In this document: piece by piece, positions 25,431 through 38,338 of the stretch | How the letters are laid out: each line of letters starts with the position of its first letter | Position numbering within the stretch: position 1 is the first letter of the stretch | Origin: Calliopsis andreniformis | Lineage: Eukaryota > Arthropoda > Insecta > Hymenoptera > Andrenidae | NCBI RefSeq assembly: GCF_051401765.1 | Contig: NW_027480464.1 | Coordinates: 3,224,001-3,288,000 of the forward strand | Direction: 5' to 3' | DNA: 64,000 bases | Notes under the pieces: generated by a model | Seen by the model: the letters and a program-made list of their open reading frames with translations, nothing else | What the model was told of the DNA's origin: nothing | The model's database searches: none | Program-made: the position numbers and the translations under genes

Positions 25431-26421
25431 CAATCTTCAATCCTCAATCCTCAATCCTCAATCCTCAATCCTCAATCCTCAATCCTCAATTTTCAATCCT
25501 CATTCTTCAATCCTCAATACCCAATACTCAATCTTCAATCTTCAATCCTCAATCCTCAATCCTCAATTCTCAATCCTCTATCCCCAGTCCTCAGTCCTCA
25601 AACCTCAATCCTCAACCCTCAGCCCTCATCGTCAATCCTCAATCTTCATTCCTCAATCCTCAATCTTCAATGCTCAATACTCAGTCTTCAACCCTCAATC
25701 TTCAATCCTCAATCCTCAGTCCTCAATACTCAATCTTCAATCCTCGATCCTCAATCCTCAATCCTCAGTCCCAAATCCTCGATCCTCAATCTTCAATCCT
25801 CAGTCCCAAATCCTCCATCTTCAATCCTCAATCCTCAGCCCTCAATTTTCAATCCTCATTACTCAATCTTCAATCCTCAATTCTCAATCCTCAATCCTCA
25901 ATCCTCAATCCTCATTCTTCAATCCTCAATACCCAATCCTCAATCTTCAACCCTCAATCCTCAATCCACAATTCTCAATCCTCAATCCTCAATCCTCAGA
26001 CCTCAAACATCAATACACAACCCTCAGTCCTTGTCCTCAATCCACAACCCTCAATCCTCAATCCTCAATCTTCAATCATCAAAACTCAATCTTCAATCCT
26101 CTATCCTCAATACTCAATCCTCAGTCCTCAATCCTCAATCGTCAGTCTTCAATCCTCAGTGCTCAATATTCAATCCTCAATCCTCAATCCTCAATCCTCA
26201 ATCCTCATTCCTCAATCCTCAATACCCAATCCTCAATCTTCAATCCTCAATCCTCAATCCTCAATTCTCAATCCTCAATCCTCAGTCCTCAGTCCTCAAA
26301 CCTCAATCCTCAACCCTCAGCCCTCATCCTCAATCCCCAATCCTCAACCCTCAATCCTCAATCCTCAATCTTCAATCATCGATACTCAACCTTCAATCCT
26401 CAATCCTCAGTCCTCAAACCT

Positions 26422-26610
26422 CAATTCTGAATCCTCAATCCTGAATCCTCAATCTTCGGCCCTCAGTCCTCAACAGTCAGTTGTCTATCCTCAATCCTCA
26501 ATAGAATATCCTCAATTAACAGTTTCCAATACACAATACTCAATCTGCAATCTTCAAACCTCTATGCACAAACATCAATTCTCATAACTCAACCCTCAAC
26601 GCTCAGTCCT
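26422..26610. repeat. 189-bp block, subtype delta
   Basis: In the 1816-bp HOR copy 2; distinguished from other deltas by CTATGCACAAAC. Confidence 0.87.
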
Positions 26611-27057
26611 CGATGTTCAATCCTCAATCCTCAATCCTCAATCCTCAATCGTCAGCCTTCAATTCTCAATACTCAATCTTCAGTCCTCAATCCTCAATCT
26701 TCAATCATCAATATTCAATCTTCAATCCTCAATCCTCAATCCTCAATCCTCAATCCTCAATCCTCAGTCCTCAATTCTCATTCTTCAATCCTCAATACCA
26801 AATCCTCAATCTTCAATCCTCAATCCTCAATCCTCAATCCTCAATCCTAATTCCTCAATCCTCAATACCCAATCCTAAATCTTCAATCCTCAATCCTCGA
26901 TCCTCAATTGTCAATCCTCAATCCTCAGTCCTCAGTCCTCAAACCTCAATCCTCAACCCTCAGACCTCATCCTCAATCCTCAATACTCAACCCTCAATCC
27001 TCAATATTCAATCCTCGATACTCAATCTTCAATACTCAATCCTCAGTCCTCAAACCT

Positions 27058-27246
27058 CAATTCTGAATCCTCAATCCTGAATCCTCAATCTTCGGCCCTC
27101 AGTCCTCAACAATCAATTGTCAATACTCAACCCTCAATAGAATATCCTCAATTAACAGTTTTCAATAATCAATCCCCATTCTTCAATCTTCAAACCCCAA
27201 TCCACAAACAACAATTCCCATCACTCAACCCTCAACACTCAGTACT
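27058..27246. repeat. 189-bp block, subtype alpha
   Basis: Partner of the delta at 26422, in the 1816-bp HOR copy 2 and in the left arm of the 2835-bp duplication. Confidence 0.87.
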
Positions 27247-29256
27247 CAATCTTCAATCCTCAATCCTCAATCCTCAATCTTCAATCCTCAATACTCAATC
27301 TTCAATCCTCAATCCTCAATTTTCAATCCTCAATACTCAATCCTCAATCGTCAATCCTCAATCCCCAATTCTCAATCTTCAATCCTGAAACCTCAATCCT
27401 CAATCCCCAAACCTCAATCTTCAATCCTCAATACTCAATCGTCAATCCTCAATCCTCAATCCTCAATCCTCAATCCTCAATATTCAATCCGCGATACCCA
27501 ATCCTCAATGTTCAATCCACAATCCTCAATCCTCAATCCTCAATGCTCAATCATCAATCCTCAATCCTCAATCCTCAGTCCCCAAACCTCAATCCTCAAT
27601 CTTCAATCCTCAATACTCAATCTTCAATCCTCGATACTCAATACTCAATCCTCAATCCTCAATCCTCAATCGTCAGTCTTCAATCCTCAATAGTCAATCT
27701 TCAATCCTCAATGCTCAATCCTGAATCCTCACTCTTCAATCCTCAATTCCCAATCCTCAATCTACAATCCTCAATCCTCAATCCTCAATTCTCAATCCTC
27801 AATACTCAGTCCTCAGTCCTCAAACCTCAATCCTCAACCCTCAGCCCTCATCCTCAATCCTCAACCCTCAACCCTCAATCCTCACCCCTCAATCCTCAAT
27901 CGTCAGTCTTCAATCCTCAATACTCAATCATCAATCCTCAATCCTCAATCCTCAATCCTCAATCCTCATTCTTCAATCCTCAATACCCAATCCTCAATCT
28001 TCAATCCTCAACCCTCAGTCCTCAATTCTCAATCCTCAATCCTCAATTCTCAATCCTCAATCCTCAGTCCTCAGTCCTCAAACCTCAATCCTCAACCCTC
28101 AGCCCTCATCGTCAATCCTCAATCTTCAATCCTCAATCCTCAATCTTCAATGCTCAATAATCAACCTTCAATCCACAATCCTCAATTCTCAATCCCCAAT
28201 CCTCAATCCTCAATCCTCAATCCTCAATCCTCAATCCTCAATCCTCAATCCTCAATCCTCAATCCTCAATCCTCAATCCTCATTCTTCAATCCTCAATAC
28301 CCAATCCTCAATCCTCAATCTTTAATCCTCAATCCTCAATCCTCAATTCTCAATCCTCAGTCCTCAGTCCTCAGTCCTCAAACCTCAATCCTCGACCCTC
28401 ATCCCTCATCCACAATCCTCAATCCTCAATCTACAATCCTCAATCCTCAGTCCTCAATACTCAATCTTCAATCCTCGATCCTCAATCCTCAATCCTCAAT
28501 CCTCAAACCTCGATCCTCAGTCTTCAATCCTCAATACCAAATCCTCAATCTTCAATCCTCAATCCTCAATCCTCAATCCTCAATTCTCAATCCTCAATCC
28601 TCAGTCCTCAGTCCTCAAACCTCAATCCTCAACCCTCATCCCTCATCCACAATCCTCAATCCTCAATTTTCAATCCTCAATCCTCAGTCCTCAATACCCA
28701 ATCCTCAATCCACAATCCTCAATCCTCAATTTTCTATCCTCATTCTTCAATCCTCAATCCTCAATACCCAATCCTCAATCTTCAACCCTCAATCCTCAAT
28801 CCACAATTCTCAATCCTCAATCCTCAATCCTCAGACCTCAAACATCAATACACAACCCTCAGTCCTTGTCCTCAATCCACAACCCTCAATCCTCAATCCT
28901 CAATCTTCAATCATCAAAACTCAATCTTCAATCCTCTATCCTCAATACTCAATCCTCAGTCCTCAATCCTCAATCGTCAGTCTTCAATCCTCAGTGCTCA
29001 ATATTCAATCCTCAATCCTCAATCCTCAATTCTCAATCCTCATTCCTCAATCCTCAATACCCAATCCTCAATCTTCAATCCTCAATCCTCAATCCTCAAT
29101 TCTCAATCCTCAATCCTCAGTCCTCAGTCCTCAAACCTCAATCCTCAACCCTCAGCCCTCATCCTCAGTCCCCAATCCTCAACCCTCAATCCTCAATCCT
29201 CAATCTTCAATCATCGATACTCAACCTTAAATCCTCAATCCTCAGTCCTCAAACCT

Positions 29257-29445
29257 CAATTCTGAATCCTCAATCCTGAATCCTCAATCTTCGGCCCTCA
29301 GTCCTCAACAGTCAGTTGTCTATCCTCAATCCTCAATAGAATATCCTCAATTAACAGTTTCCAATACACAATACTCAATCTGCAATCTTCAAACCTCTAT
29401 CCACAAACATCAATTCTCATAACTCAACCCTCAACGCTCAGTCCT
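29257..29445. repeat. 189-bp block, subtype delta
   Basis: In the 4792-bp HOR copy 1, 2835 bases after the delta at 26422 but with the usual CTATCCACAAAC. Confidence 0.87.
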
Positions 29446-29892
29446 CGATGTTCAATCCTCAATCCTCAATCCTCAATCCTCAATCGTCAGCCTTCAATTC
29501 TCAATACTCAATCTTCAGTCCTCAATCCTCAATCTTCAATCATCAATATTCAATCTTCAATCCTCAATCCTCAAACCTCAATCCTCAATCCTCAATCCTC
29601 AGTCCTCAATTCTCATTCTTCAATCCTCAATACCAAATCCTCAATCTTCAATCCTCAATCCTCAATCCTCAATCCTCAATCCTAATTCCTCAATCCTCAA
29701 TACCCAATCCTAAATCTTCAATCCTCAATCCTCGATCCTCAATTGTCAATCCTCAATCCTCAGTCCTCAGTCCTCAAACCTCAATCCTCAACCCTCAGAC
29801 CTCATCCTCAATCCTCAATACTCAACCCTCAATCCTCAATATTCAATCCTCGATACTCAATCTTCAATACTCAATCCTCAGTCCTCAAACCT

Positions 29893-30081
29893 CAATTCTG
29901 AATCCTCAATCCTGAATCCTCAATCTTCGGCCCTCAGTCCTCAACAATCAATTGTCAATACTCAACCCTCAATAGAATATCCTCAATTAACAGTTTTCAA
30001 TAATCAATCCCCATTCTTCAATCTTCAAACCCCAATCCACAAACAACAATTCCCATCACTCAACCCTCAACACTCAGTACT
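29893..30081. repeat. 189-bp block, subtype alpha
   Basis: Partner of 29257 in the 4792-bp HOR copy 1. Confidence 0.87.
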
Positions 30082-31024
30082 CAATCTTCAATCCTCAATC
30101 CTCAATCCTCAATCTTCAATCCTCAATACTCAATCTTCAATCCTCAATCCTCAATTTTCAATCCTCAATACTCAATCCTCAATCGTCAATCCTCAATCCC
30201 CAATTCTCAATCTTCAATCCTGAAACCTCAATCCTCAATCCCCAAACCTCAATCTTCAATCCTCAATACTCAATCGTCAATCCTCAATCCTCAATCCTCA
30301 ATCCTCAATCCTCAATATTCAATCCGCGATACCCAATCCTCAATGTTCAATCCACAATCCTCAATCCTCAATCCTCAATGCTCAATCATCAATCCTCAAT
30401 CCTCAATCCTCAGTCCCCAAACCTCAATCCTCAATCTTCAATCCTCAATACTCAATCTTCAATCCTCGATACTCAATACTCAATCCTCAATCCTCAATCC
30501 TCAATCGTCAGTCTTCAATCCTCAATAGTCAATCTTCAATCCTCAATGCTCAATCCTGAATCCTCATTCTTCAATCCTCAATTCCCAATCCTCAATCTAC
30601 AATCCTCAATCCTCAATCCTCAATTCTCAATCCTCAATACTCAGTCCTCAGTCCTCAAACCTCAATCCTCAACCCTCAGCCCTCATCCTCAATCCTCAAC
30701 CCTCAACCCTCAATCCTCACCCCTCAATCCTCAATCGTCAGTCTTCAATCCTCAATACTCAATCATCAATCCTCAATCCTCAATCCTCAATCCTCAATCC
30801 TCATTCTTCAATCCTCAATACCCAATCCTCAATCTTCAATCCTCAACCCTCAGTCCTCAATTCTCAATCCTCAATCCTCAATTCTCAATCCTCAATCCTC
30901 AGTCCTCAGTCCTCAAACCTCAATCCTCAACCCTCAGCCCTCATCGTCAATCCTCAATCTTCAATCCTCAATCCTCAATTTTCAATGCTCAATAATCAAC
31001 CTTCAATCCACAATCCTCAATTCT

Positions 31025-31115
31025 CAATCCTCAATCCTCAATCCTCAATCCTCAATCCTCAATCCTCAATCCTCAATCCTCAATCCTCAATCCTCAATCC
31101 TCAATCCTCAATCCT
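31025..31115. repeat. Thirteen perfect heptamers in a row
   Basis: Between a CAATTCT heptamer (31018) and a CATTCTT heptamer (31116) the sequence is 13 unchanged CAATCCT units, the longest pure run I found. It recurs at 35817-35907. Such a pure island inside a diverged array suggests recent slippage or local homogenisation. Confidence 0.85.
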
Positions 31116-31338
31116 CATTCTTCAATCCTCAATACCCAATCCTCAATCCTCAATCATTAATCCTCAATCCTCAATCCTCAATTCTCAATCCTCAGTCCTC
31201 AGTCCTCAGTCCTCAAACCTCAATCCTCGACCCTCATCCCTCATCCACAATCCTCAATCCTCAATCTACAATCCTCAATCCTCAGTCCTCAATACTCAAT
31301 CTTCAATCCTCGATCCTCAATCCTCAATCCTCAATCCT

Positions 31339-31541
31339 CAATCCTCAGTCCCCAAACCTCAATCCTCAATTTTCAATCCCCAATACTCAGTCTTCAATCA
31401 TCGACCCTCAATCCACATTCCTCAATTCTCAATCCTCAATCCTCAATCCTCAATCCTCAATCCTCAATCCTCAATCCTCAATCCTCAATCCTGAATCCTC
31501 AATCCTCAATCCTCAATCCTCAATCCTCAATCCTCAATCCT
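31339..31541. repeat. 203-bp (29-heptamer) in-register insertion
   Basis: Relative to the left arm at 28504, this copy carries 203 extra bases before resuming at CAAACCTCGATCC (31542). The inserted part contains CAGTCCCCAAACC, CAATTTTCAATCCCC, ATCATCGACCC and CCACATTCC, followed by near-pure heptamers. It is an exact multiple of seven. The same insertion is in copy 2 of the 4792-bp HOR at 36131-36333. Confidence 0.82.
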
Positions 31542-33077
31542 CAAACCTCGATCCTCAGTCTTCAATCCTCAATACCAAATCCTCAATCTTCAATCCTCAA
31601 TCCTCAATCCTCAATCCTCAATTCTCAATCCACAATCCTCAGTCCTCAGTCCTCAAACCTCAATCCTCAACCCCCATCCCTCATCCACAATCCTCAATCC
31701 TCAATCTTCAATCCTCAATCCTCAGTCCTCAATACCCAATCCTCAATCTTCAATCCTCAATCCTCAATCCACGATTCTCAATCCTCAATCCTCAATCCTC
31801 AGATCTCAAACATCAATACACAACCCTCAGTCCTTGTCCTCAATCCACAACCCTCAATCCTCAATCCTCAATCTTCAATCATCAATATTCAATCTTCAAT
31901 CCTCAATCCTCAATCCTCAATCCTCAATCCTCAACCCTCAATGTTCAATCCGCAATACCCAATCCACAATCTTCAATCCTCAATCCCCAAACCTCAATCC
32001 TCAATCCTCAATCCTCAATCCTCAATACCAAATCCTCAATCTTCAATCCTCAATCCTCAATCCTCAATCCTCAATCCTCATTCTTCAATCCTCAATCCTC
32101 AATCTTCAATGCTCAATACTCAACCTTCAATCCACAATCCTCAATTCTCAATCCTCAATCCTCAATCCTCAATCCTCAATCCTCAATCCTCAATCCTCAA
32201 TCGTCAGTCTTCAATCCTCAATACTCAATCTTCAATCCTGAATCCTCAATCCTCAATCCTCAATCCTCAACCCTCAATCCTCAATCCTCAATCCTCAATA
32301 CCAAATCCTCAATATTCAATCCTCAATCCTCAATCCTCAATTCTCGATCCTCAATCCTCGATGCTCAGACCTCAATCCTCATTCTTCAATCCTCAATACC
32401 AAATCCTCAATCTTCAATCCTCAATCCTCAAACCTCAATTCTCGATCCTCAATCCTCGATCCTCAGACCTCAAACATTAATACTCAACCCTCACTCCTCG
32501 TCCTCAAGCCACAACCCTCAATCCTCAATCCTCAATCTTCAATCATCAATATACAATCTTCAGTCCTCAATCCTCAATACTCAATCCTCAATCCTCAATC
32601 CTCAATGTTCAATCCGCGATACCTAATCCTCAATGTTCAATCCTCAATCCTCAATCCTCAACCCTCAATCCTCAATTCTCGATCCTCAATCCTCAATCCT
32701 CAATCCTCAGTCCCCAAACCTCAATCCTCAATCTTCAATCATCAAAACTCAATCTTCAATCCTCGATCCTCAATACTCAATCCTCAATCCTCAATCCTCA
32801 ATCGTCAGTCTTCAATCCTCAATACTCAATCTTCAATCCTCAATCCTCAATCCTCAATCCTCAACCCTCATTCCTCAATCCTCAATACCCAATCCTCAAT
32901 CTTCAATCCTCATTCCTCAATCCTCAATTCTCAATCCTCAATCCTCAGACCTCAGTCCTCAGACCTCAATCCTCAATCCTCAGCCCTCATCCTCATTCCT
33001 CAATCCTCAACCCTCAATCCTCAATGTTCAATACTCGATACTCAATCTTCAATCCTCAATCCTCAGTCCTCAAACCT

Positions 33078-33266
33078 CAATTCTGATTCCTCAGTCCTGA
33101 ATCCTCAATCTTCGGCCCTCAATCCTCAACAATCAGTTGTCAATCCTCAATCCTCAATAGAATATCCTCAATCCACAGTTTTCAATACTCAATACTCAAT
33201 CAGCAATCTTCAAACCTCTATCCACAAACATCAATTCTCATCACTCAACCCTCAACACTCAGTCCT
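33078..33266. repeat. 189-bp block, subtype gamma
   Basis: Carries CTGATTCCTCAGTCC and CGGCCCTCAATCC, a gamma sub-branch shared with 37870, 44828 and 60033. Confidence 0.87.
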
Positions 33267-34048
33267 CAATGTTCAAGCCTCAATCCTCAATCCTCAATCC
33301 TCATTCGTCAATCTTCAATCCTCAATACTCAATCTTCGATCCTCAATCCTCAATCCTCAATACTCAATCCTCAATCCTCATTCGTCAATCTTCAATCCTC
33401 AATTCTCAATCTTCGATCCTCAATCCTCAATCCTCAATACTCAATCCTCAATCCTCAATTTTCTATCCTCATTCTTCAATCCTCAATACCCAATACTCAA
33501 TCTTCAACCTTCAATCCTCAATCCTCAATCCTCAATCCTCATTCTTCAATCCTCAATACCCAATCCTCAATCTTCAACCCTCAATCCTCAATCCACAATT
33601 CTCAATCCTCAATCCTCAATCCTCAGACCTCAAACATCAATACACAACCCTCAGTCCTTGTCCTCAATCCACAACCCTCAATCCTCAATCCTCAATCTTC
33701 AATCATCAAAACTCAATCTTCAATCCTCTATCCTCAATACTCAATCCTCAGTCCTCAATCCTCAATCGTCAGTCTTCAATCCTCAGTGCTCAATATTCAA
33801 TCCTCAATCCTCAATCCTCAATTCTCAATCCTCATTCCTCAATCCTCAATACCCAATCCTCAATCTTCAATCCTCAATCCTCAATCCTCAATTCTCAATC
33901 CTCAATCCTCAGTCCTCAGTCCTCAAACCTCAATCCTCAACCCTCAGCCCTCATCCTCAGTCCCCAATCCTCAACCCTCAATCCTCAATCCTCAATCTTC
34001 AATCATCGATACTCAACCTTAAATCCTCAATCCTCAGTCCTCAAACCT

Positions 34049-34237
34049 CAATTCTGAATCCTCAATCCTGAATCCTCAATCTTCGGCCCTCAGTCCTCAA
34101 CAGTCAGTTGTCTATCCTCAATCCTCAATAGAATATCCTCAATTAACAGTTTCCAATACACAATACTCAATCTGCAATCTTCAAACCTCTATCCACAAAC
34201 ATCAATTCTCATAACTCAACCCTCAACGCTCAGTCCT
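34049..34237. repeat. 189-bp block, subtype delta
   Basis: 4792 bases after 29257, in the HOR copy 2; no difference noticed. Confidence 0.87.
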
Positions 34238-34684
34238 CGATGTTCAATCCTCAATCCTCAATCCTCAATCCTCAATCGTCAGCCTTCAATTCTCAATACT
34301 CAATCTTCAGTCCTCAATCCTCAATCTTCAATCATCAATATTCAATCTTCAATCCTCAATCCTCAATCCTCAATCCTCAATCCTCAATCCTCAGTCCTCA
34401 ATTCTCATTCTTCAATCCTCAATACCAAATCCTCAATCTTCAATCCTCAATCCTCAATCCTCAATCCTCAATCCTAATTCCTCAATCCTCAATACCCAAT
34501 CCTAAATCTTCAATCCTCAATCCTCGATCCTCAATTGTCAATCCTCAATCCTCAGTCCTCAGTCCTCAAACCTCAATCCTCAACCCTCAGACCTCATCCT
34601 CAATCCTCAATACTCAACCCTCAATCCTCAATATTCAATCCTCGATACTCAATCTTCAATACTCAATCCTCAGTCCTCAAACCT

Positions 34685-34873
34685 CAATTCTGAATCCTCA
34701 ATCCTGAATCCTCAATCTTCGGCCCTCAGTCCTCAACAATCAATTGTCAATACTCAACCCTCAATAGAATATCCTCAATTAACAGTTTTCAATAATCAAT
34801 CCCCATTCTTCAATCTTCAAACCCCAATCCACAAACAACAATTCCCATCACTCAACCCTCAACACTCAGTACT
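34685..34873. repeat. 189-bp block, subtype alpha
   Basis: 4792 bases after 29893; last alpha copy in the window, none being found right of 35 kb. Confidence 0.87.
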
Positions 34874-37869
34874 CAATCTTCAATCCTCAATCCTCAATCC
34901 TCAATCTTCAATCCTCAATACTCAATCTTCAATCCTCAATCCTCAATTTTCAATCCTCAATACTCAATCCTCAATCGTCAATCCTCAATCCCCAATTCTC
35001 AATCTTCAATCCTGAAACCTCAATCCTCAATCCCCAAACCTCAATCTTCAATCCTCAATACTCAATCGTCAATCCTCAATCCTCAATCCTCAATCCTCAA
35101 TCCTCAATATTCAATCCGCGATACCCAATCCTCAATGTTCAATCCACAATCCTCAATCCTCAATCCTCAATGCTCAATCATCAATCCTCAATCCTCAATC
35201 CTCAGTCCCCAAACCTCAATCCTCAATCTTCAATCCTCAATACTCAATCTTCAATCCTCGATACTCAATACTCAATCCTCAATCCTCAATCCTCAATCGT
35301 CAGTCTTCAATCCTCAATAGTCAATCTTCAATCCTCAATGCTCAATCCTGAATCCTCATTCTTCAATCCTCAATTCCCAATCCTCAATCTACAATCCTCA
35401 ATCCTCAATCCTCAATTCTCAATCCTCAATACTCAGTCCTCAGTCCTCAAACCTCAATCCTCAACCCTCAGCCCTCATCCTCAATCCTCAACCCTCAACC
35501 CTCAATCCTCACCCCTCAATCCTCAATCGTCAGTCTTCAATCCTCAATACTCAATCATCAATCCTCAATCCTCAATCCTCAATCCTCAATCCTCATTCTT
35601 CAATCCTCAATACCCAATCCTCAATCTTCAATCCTCAACCCTCAGTCCTCAATTCTCAATCCTCAATCCTCAATTCTCAATCCTCAATCCTCAGTCCTCA
35701 GTCCTCAAACCTCAATCCTCAACCCTCAGCCCTCATCGTCAATCCTCAATCTTCAATCCTCAATCCTCAATTTTCAATGCTCAATAATCAACCTTCAATC
35801 CACAATCCTCAATTCTCAATCCTCAATCCTCAATCCTCAATCCTCAATCCTCAATCCTCAATCCTCAATCCTCAATCCTCAATCCTCAATCCTCAATCCT
35901 CAATCCTCATTCTTCAATCCTCAATACCCAATCCTCAATCCTCAATCATTAATCCTCAAACCTCAATCCTCAATTCTCAATCCTCAGTCCTCAGTCCTCA
36001 GTCCTCAAACCTCAATCCTCGACCCTCATCCCTCATCCACAATCCTCAATCCTCAATCTACAATCCTCAATCCTCAGTCCTCAATACTCAATCTTCAATC
36101 CTCGATCCTCAATCCTCAATCCTCAATCCTCAATCCTCAGTCCCCAAACCTCAATCCTCAATTTTCAATCCCCAATACTCAGTCTTCAATCATCGACCCT
36201 CAATCCACATTCCTCAATTCTCAATCCTCAATCCTCAATCCTCAATCCTCAATCCTCAATCCTCAATCCTCAATCCTCAATCCTGAATCCTCAATCCTCA
36301 ATCCTCAATCCTCAATCCTCAATCCTCAATCCTCAAACCTCGATCCTCAGTCTTCAATCCTCAATACCAAATCCTCAATCTTCAATCCTCAATCCTCAAT
36401 CCTCAATCCTCAATTCTCAATCCACAATCCTCAGTCCTCAGTCCTCAAACCTCAATCCTCAACCCCCATCCCTCATCCACAATCCTCAATCCTCAATCTT
36501 CAATCCTCAATCCTCAGTCCTCAATACCCAATCCTCAATCTTCAATCCTCAATCCTCAATCCACGATTCTCAATCCTCAATCCTCAATCCTCAGATCTCA
36601 AACATCAATACACAACCCTCAGTCCTTGTCCTCAATCCACAACCCTCAATCCTCAATCCTCAATCTTCAATCATCAATATTCAATCTTCAATCCTCAATC
36701 CTCAATCCTCAATCCTCAATCCTCAACCCTCAATGTTCAATCCGCAATACCCAATCCACAATCTTCAATCCTCAATCCCCAAACCTCAATCCTCAATCCT
36801 CAATCCTCAATCCTCAATACCAAATCCTCAATCTTCAATCCTCAATCCTCAATCCTCAATCCTCAATCCTCATTCTTCAATCCTCAATCCTCAATCTTCA
36901 ATGCTCAATACTCAACCTTCAATCCACAATCCTCAATTCTCAATCCTCAATCCTCAATCCTCAATCCTCAATCCTCAATCCTCAATCCTCAATCGTCAGT
37001 CTTCAATCCTCAATACTCAATCTTCAATCCTGAATCCTCAATCCTCAATCCTCAATCCTCAACCCTCAATCCTCAATCCTCAATCCTCAATACCAAATCC
37101 TCAATATTCAATCCTCAATCCTCAATCCTCAATTCTCGATCCTCAATCCTCGATGCTCAGACCTCAATCCTCATTCTTCAATCCTCAATACCAAATCCTC
37201 AATCTTCAATCCTCAATCCTCAAACCTCAATTCTCGATCCTCAATCCTCGATCCTCAGACCTCAAACATTAATACTCAACCCTCACTCCTCGTCCTCAAG
37301 CCACAACCCTCAATCCTCAATCCTCAATCTTCAATCATCAATATACAATCTTCAGTCCTCAATCCTCAATACTCAATCCTCAATCCTCAATCCTCAATGT
37401 TCAATCCGCGATACCTAATCCTCAATGTTCAATCCTCAATCCTCAATCCTCAACCCTCAATCCTCAATTCTCGATCCTCAATCCTCAATCCTCAATCCTC
37501 AGTCCCCAAACCTCAATCCTCAATCTTCAATCATCAAAACTCAATCTTCAATCCTCGATCCTCAATACTCAATCCTCAATCCTCAATCCTCAATCGTCAG
37601 TCTTCAATCCTCAATACTCAATCTTCAATCCTCAATCCTCAATCCTCAATCCTCAACCCTCATTCCTCAATCCTCAATACCCAATCCTCAATCTTCAATC
37701 CTCATTCCTCAATCCTCAATTCTCAATCCTCAATCCTCAGACCTCAGTCCTCAGACCTCAATCCTCAATCCTCAGCCCTCATCCTCATTCCTCAATCCTC
37801 AACCCTCAATCCTCAATGTTCAATACTCGATACTCAATCTTCAATCCTCAATCCTCAGTCCTCAAACCT

Positions 37870-38058
37870 CAATTCTGATTCCTCAGTCCTGAATCCTCAA
37901 TCTTCGGCCCTCAATCCTCAACAATCAGTTGTCAATCCTCAATCCTCAATAGAATATCCTCAATCCACAGTTTTCAATACTCAATACTCAATCAGCAATC
38001 TTCAAACCTCTATCCACAAACATCAATTCTCATCACTCAACCCTCAACACTCAGTCCT
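37870..38058. repeat. 189-bp block, subtype gamma
   Basis: 4792 bases after 33078 and 6958 bases before the related copy at 44828. Confidence 0.87.
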
Positions 38059-38338
38059 CAATGTTCAAGCCTCAATCCTCAATCCTCAATCCTCATTCGT
38101 CAATCTTCAATCCTCAATACTCAATCTTCGATCCTCAATCCTCAATCCTCAATACTCAATCCTCAATCCTCATTCGTCAATCTTCAATCCTCAATTCTCA
38201 ATCTTCGATCCTCAATCCTCAATCCTCAATACTCAATCCTCAATCCTCAATTTTCTATCCTCATTCTTCAATCCTCAATACCCAATACTCAATCTTCAAC
38301 CTTCAATCCTCAATCCTCAATCCTCAATCCTCATTCTT

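Larger units (their letters stand above)
23636..25451. repeat. 1816-bp HOR, copy 1
   Basis: Tandem duplication with offset 1816, equal to 260 units of which four are hexamers. Ends are uncertain by about 40 bases because both junctions fall in pure canonical heptamers. It contains two 189-bp blocks 636 bases apart (24606 and 25242). Differences from copy 2 include GTCCTCAATCCTAATTCC near 25021 and CAATACCC at 25216. Confidence 0.88.
25452..27267. repeat. 1816-bp HOR, copy 2
   Basis: Adjoins copy 1 and differs from it at only a handful of positions, for example CTATGCACAAAC near 26563 against CTATCCACAAAC. Its second half is also the left arm of the 2835-bp duplication, so at least two amplification events of different length overlap here. 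Confidence 0.88.
25925..28506. repeat. 2835-bp-offset duplication, left arm
   Basis: Recurs at 28760-31341. The offset 2835 equals 406 units with seven hexamers (near 26032, 26325, 26966, 27850, 28105, 28408 and 28644), so the seven single-base losses add to one whole heptamer. The match ends at 28506/31341, where the right arm carries a 29-heptamer insertion. Confidence 0.86.
28755..33546. repeat. 4792-bp HOR, copy 1
   Basis: The longest clean tandem duplication in the window. It comprises 686 units, ten of them hexamers, giving 7 x 686 - 10 = 4792. It contains three 189-bp blocks of three subtypes (29257, 29893, 33078) and includes the right arm of the 2835-bp duplication. Only two differences from copy 2 were noticed: CAAACCT near 29573 here, and CAAACCT near 35955 in copy 2. 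Confidence 0.92.
33547..38338. repeat. 4792-bp HOR, copy 2
   Basis: Starts after copy 1 and ends 4792 bases later, where the sequence turns from CAATACCC to CAATATCC (38346). It repeats the blocks at 34049, 34685 and 37870, the 203-bp insertion and the 13-heptamer pure run. With copy 1 it forms 9.6 kb of almost exact direct repeat. Confidence 0.92.
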
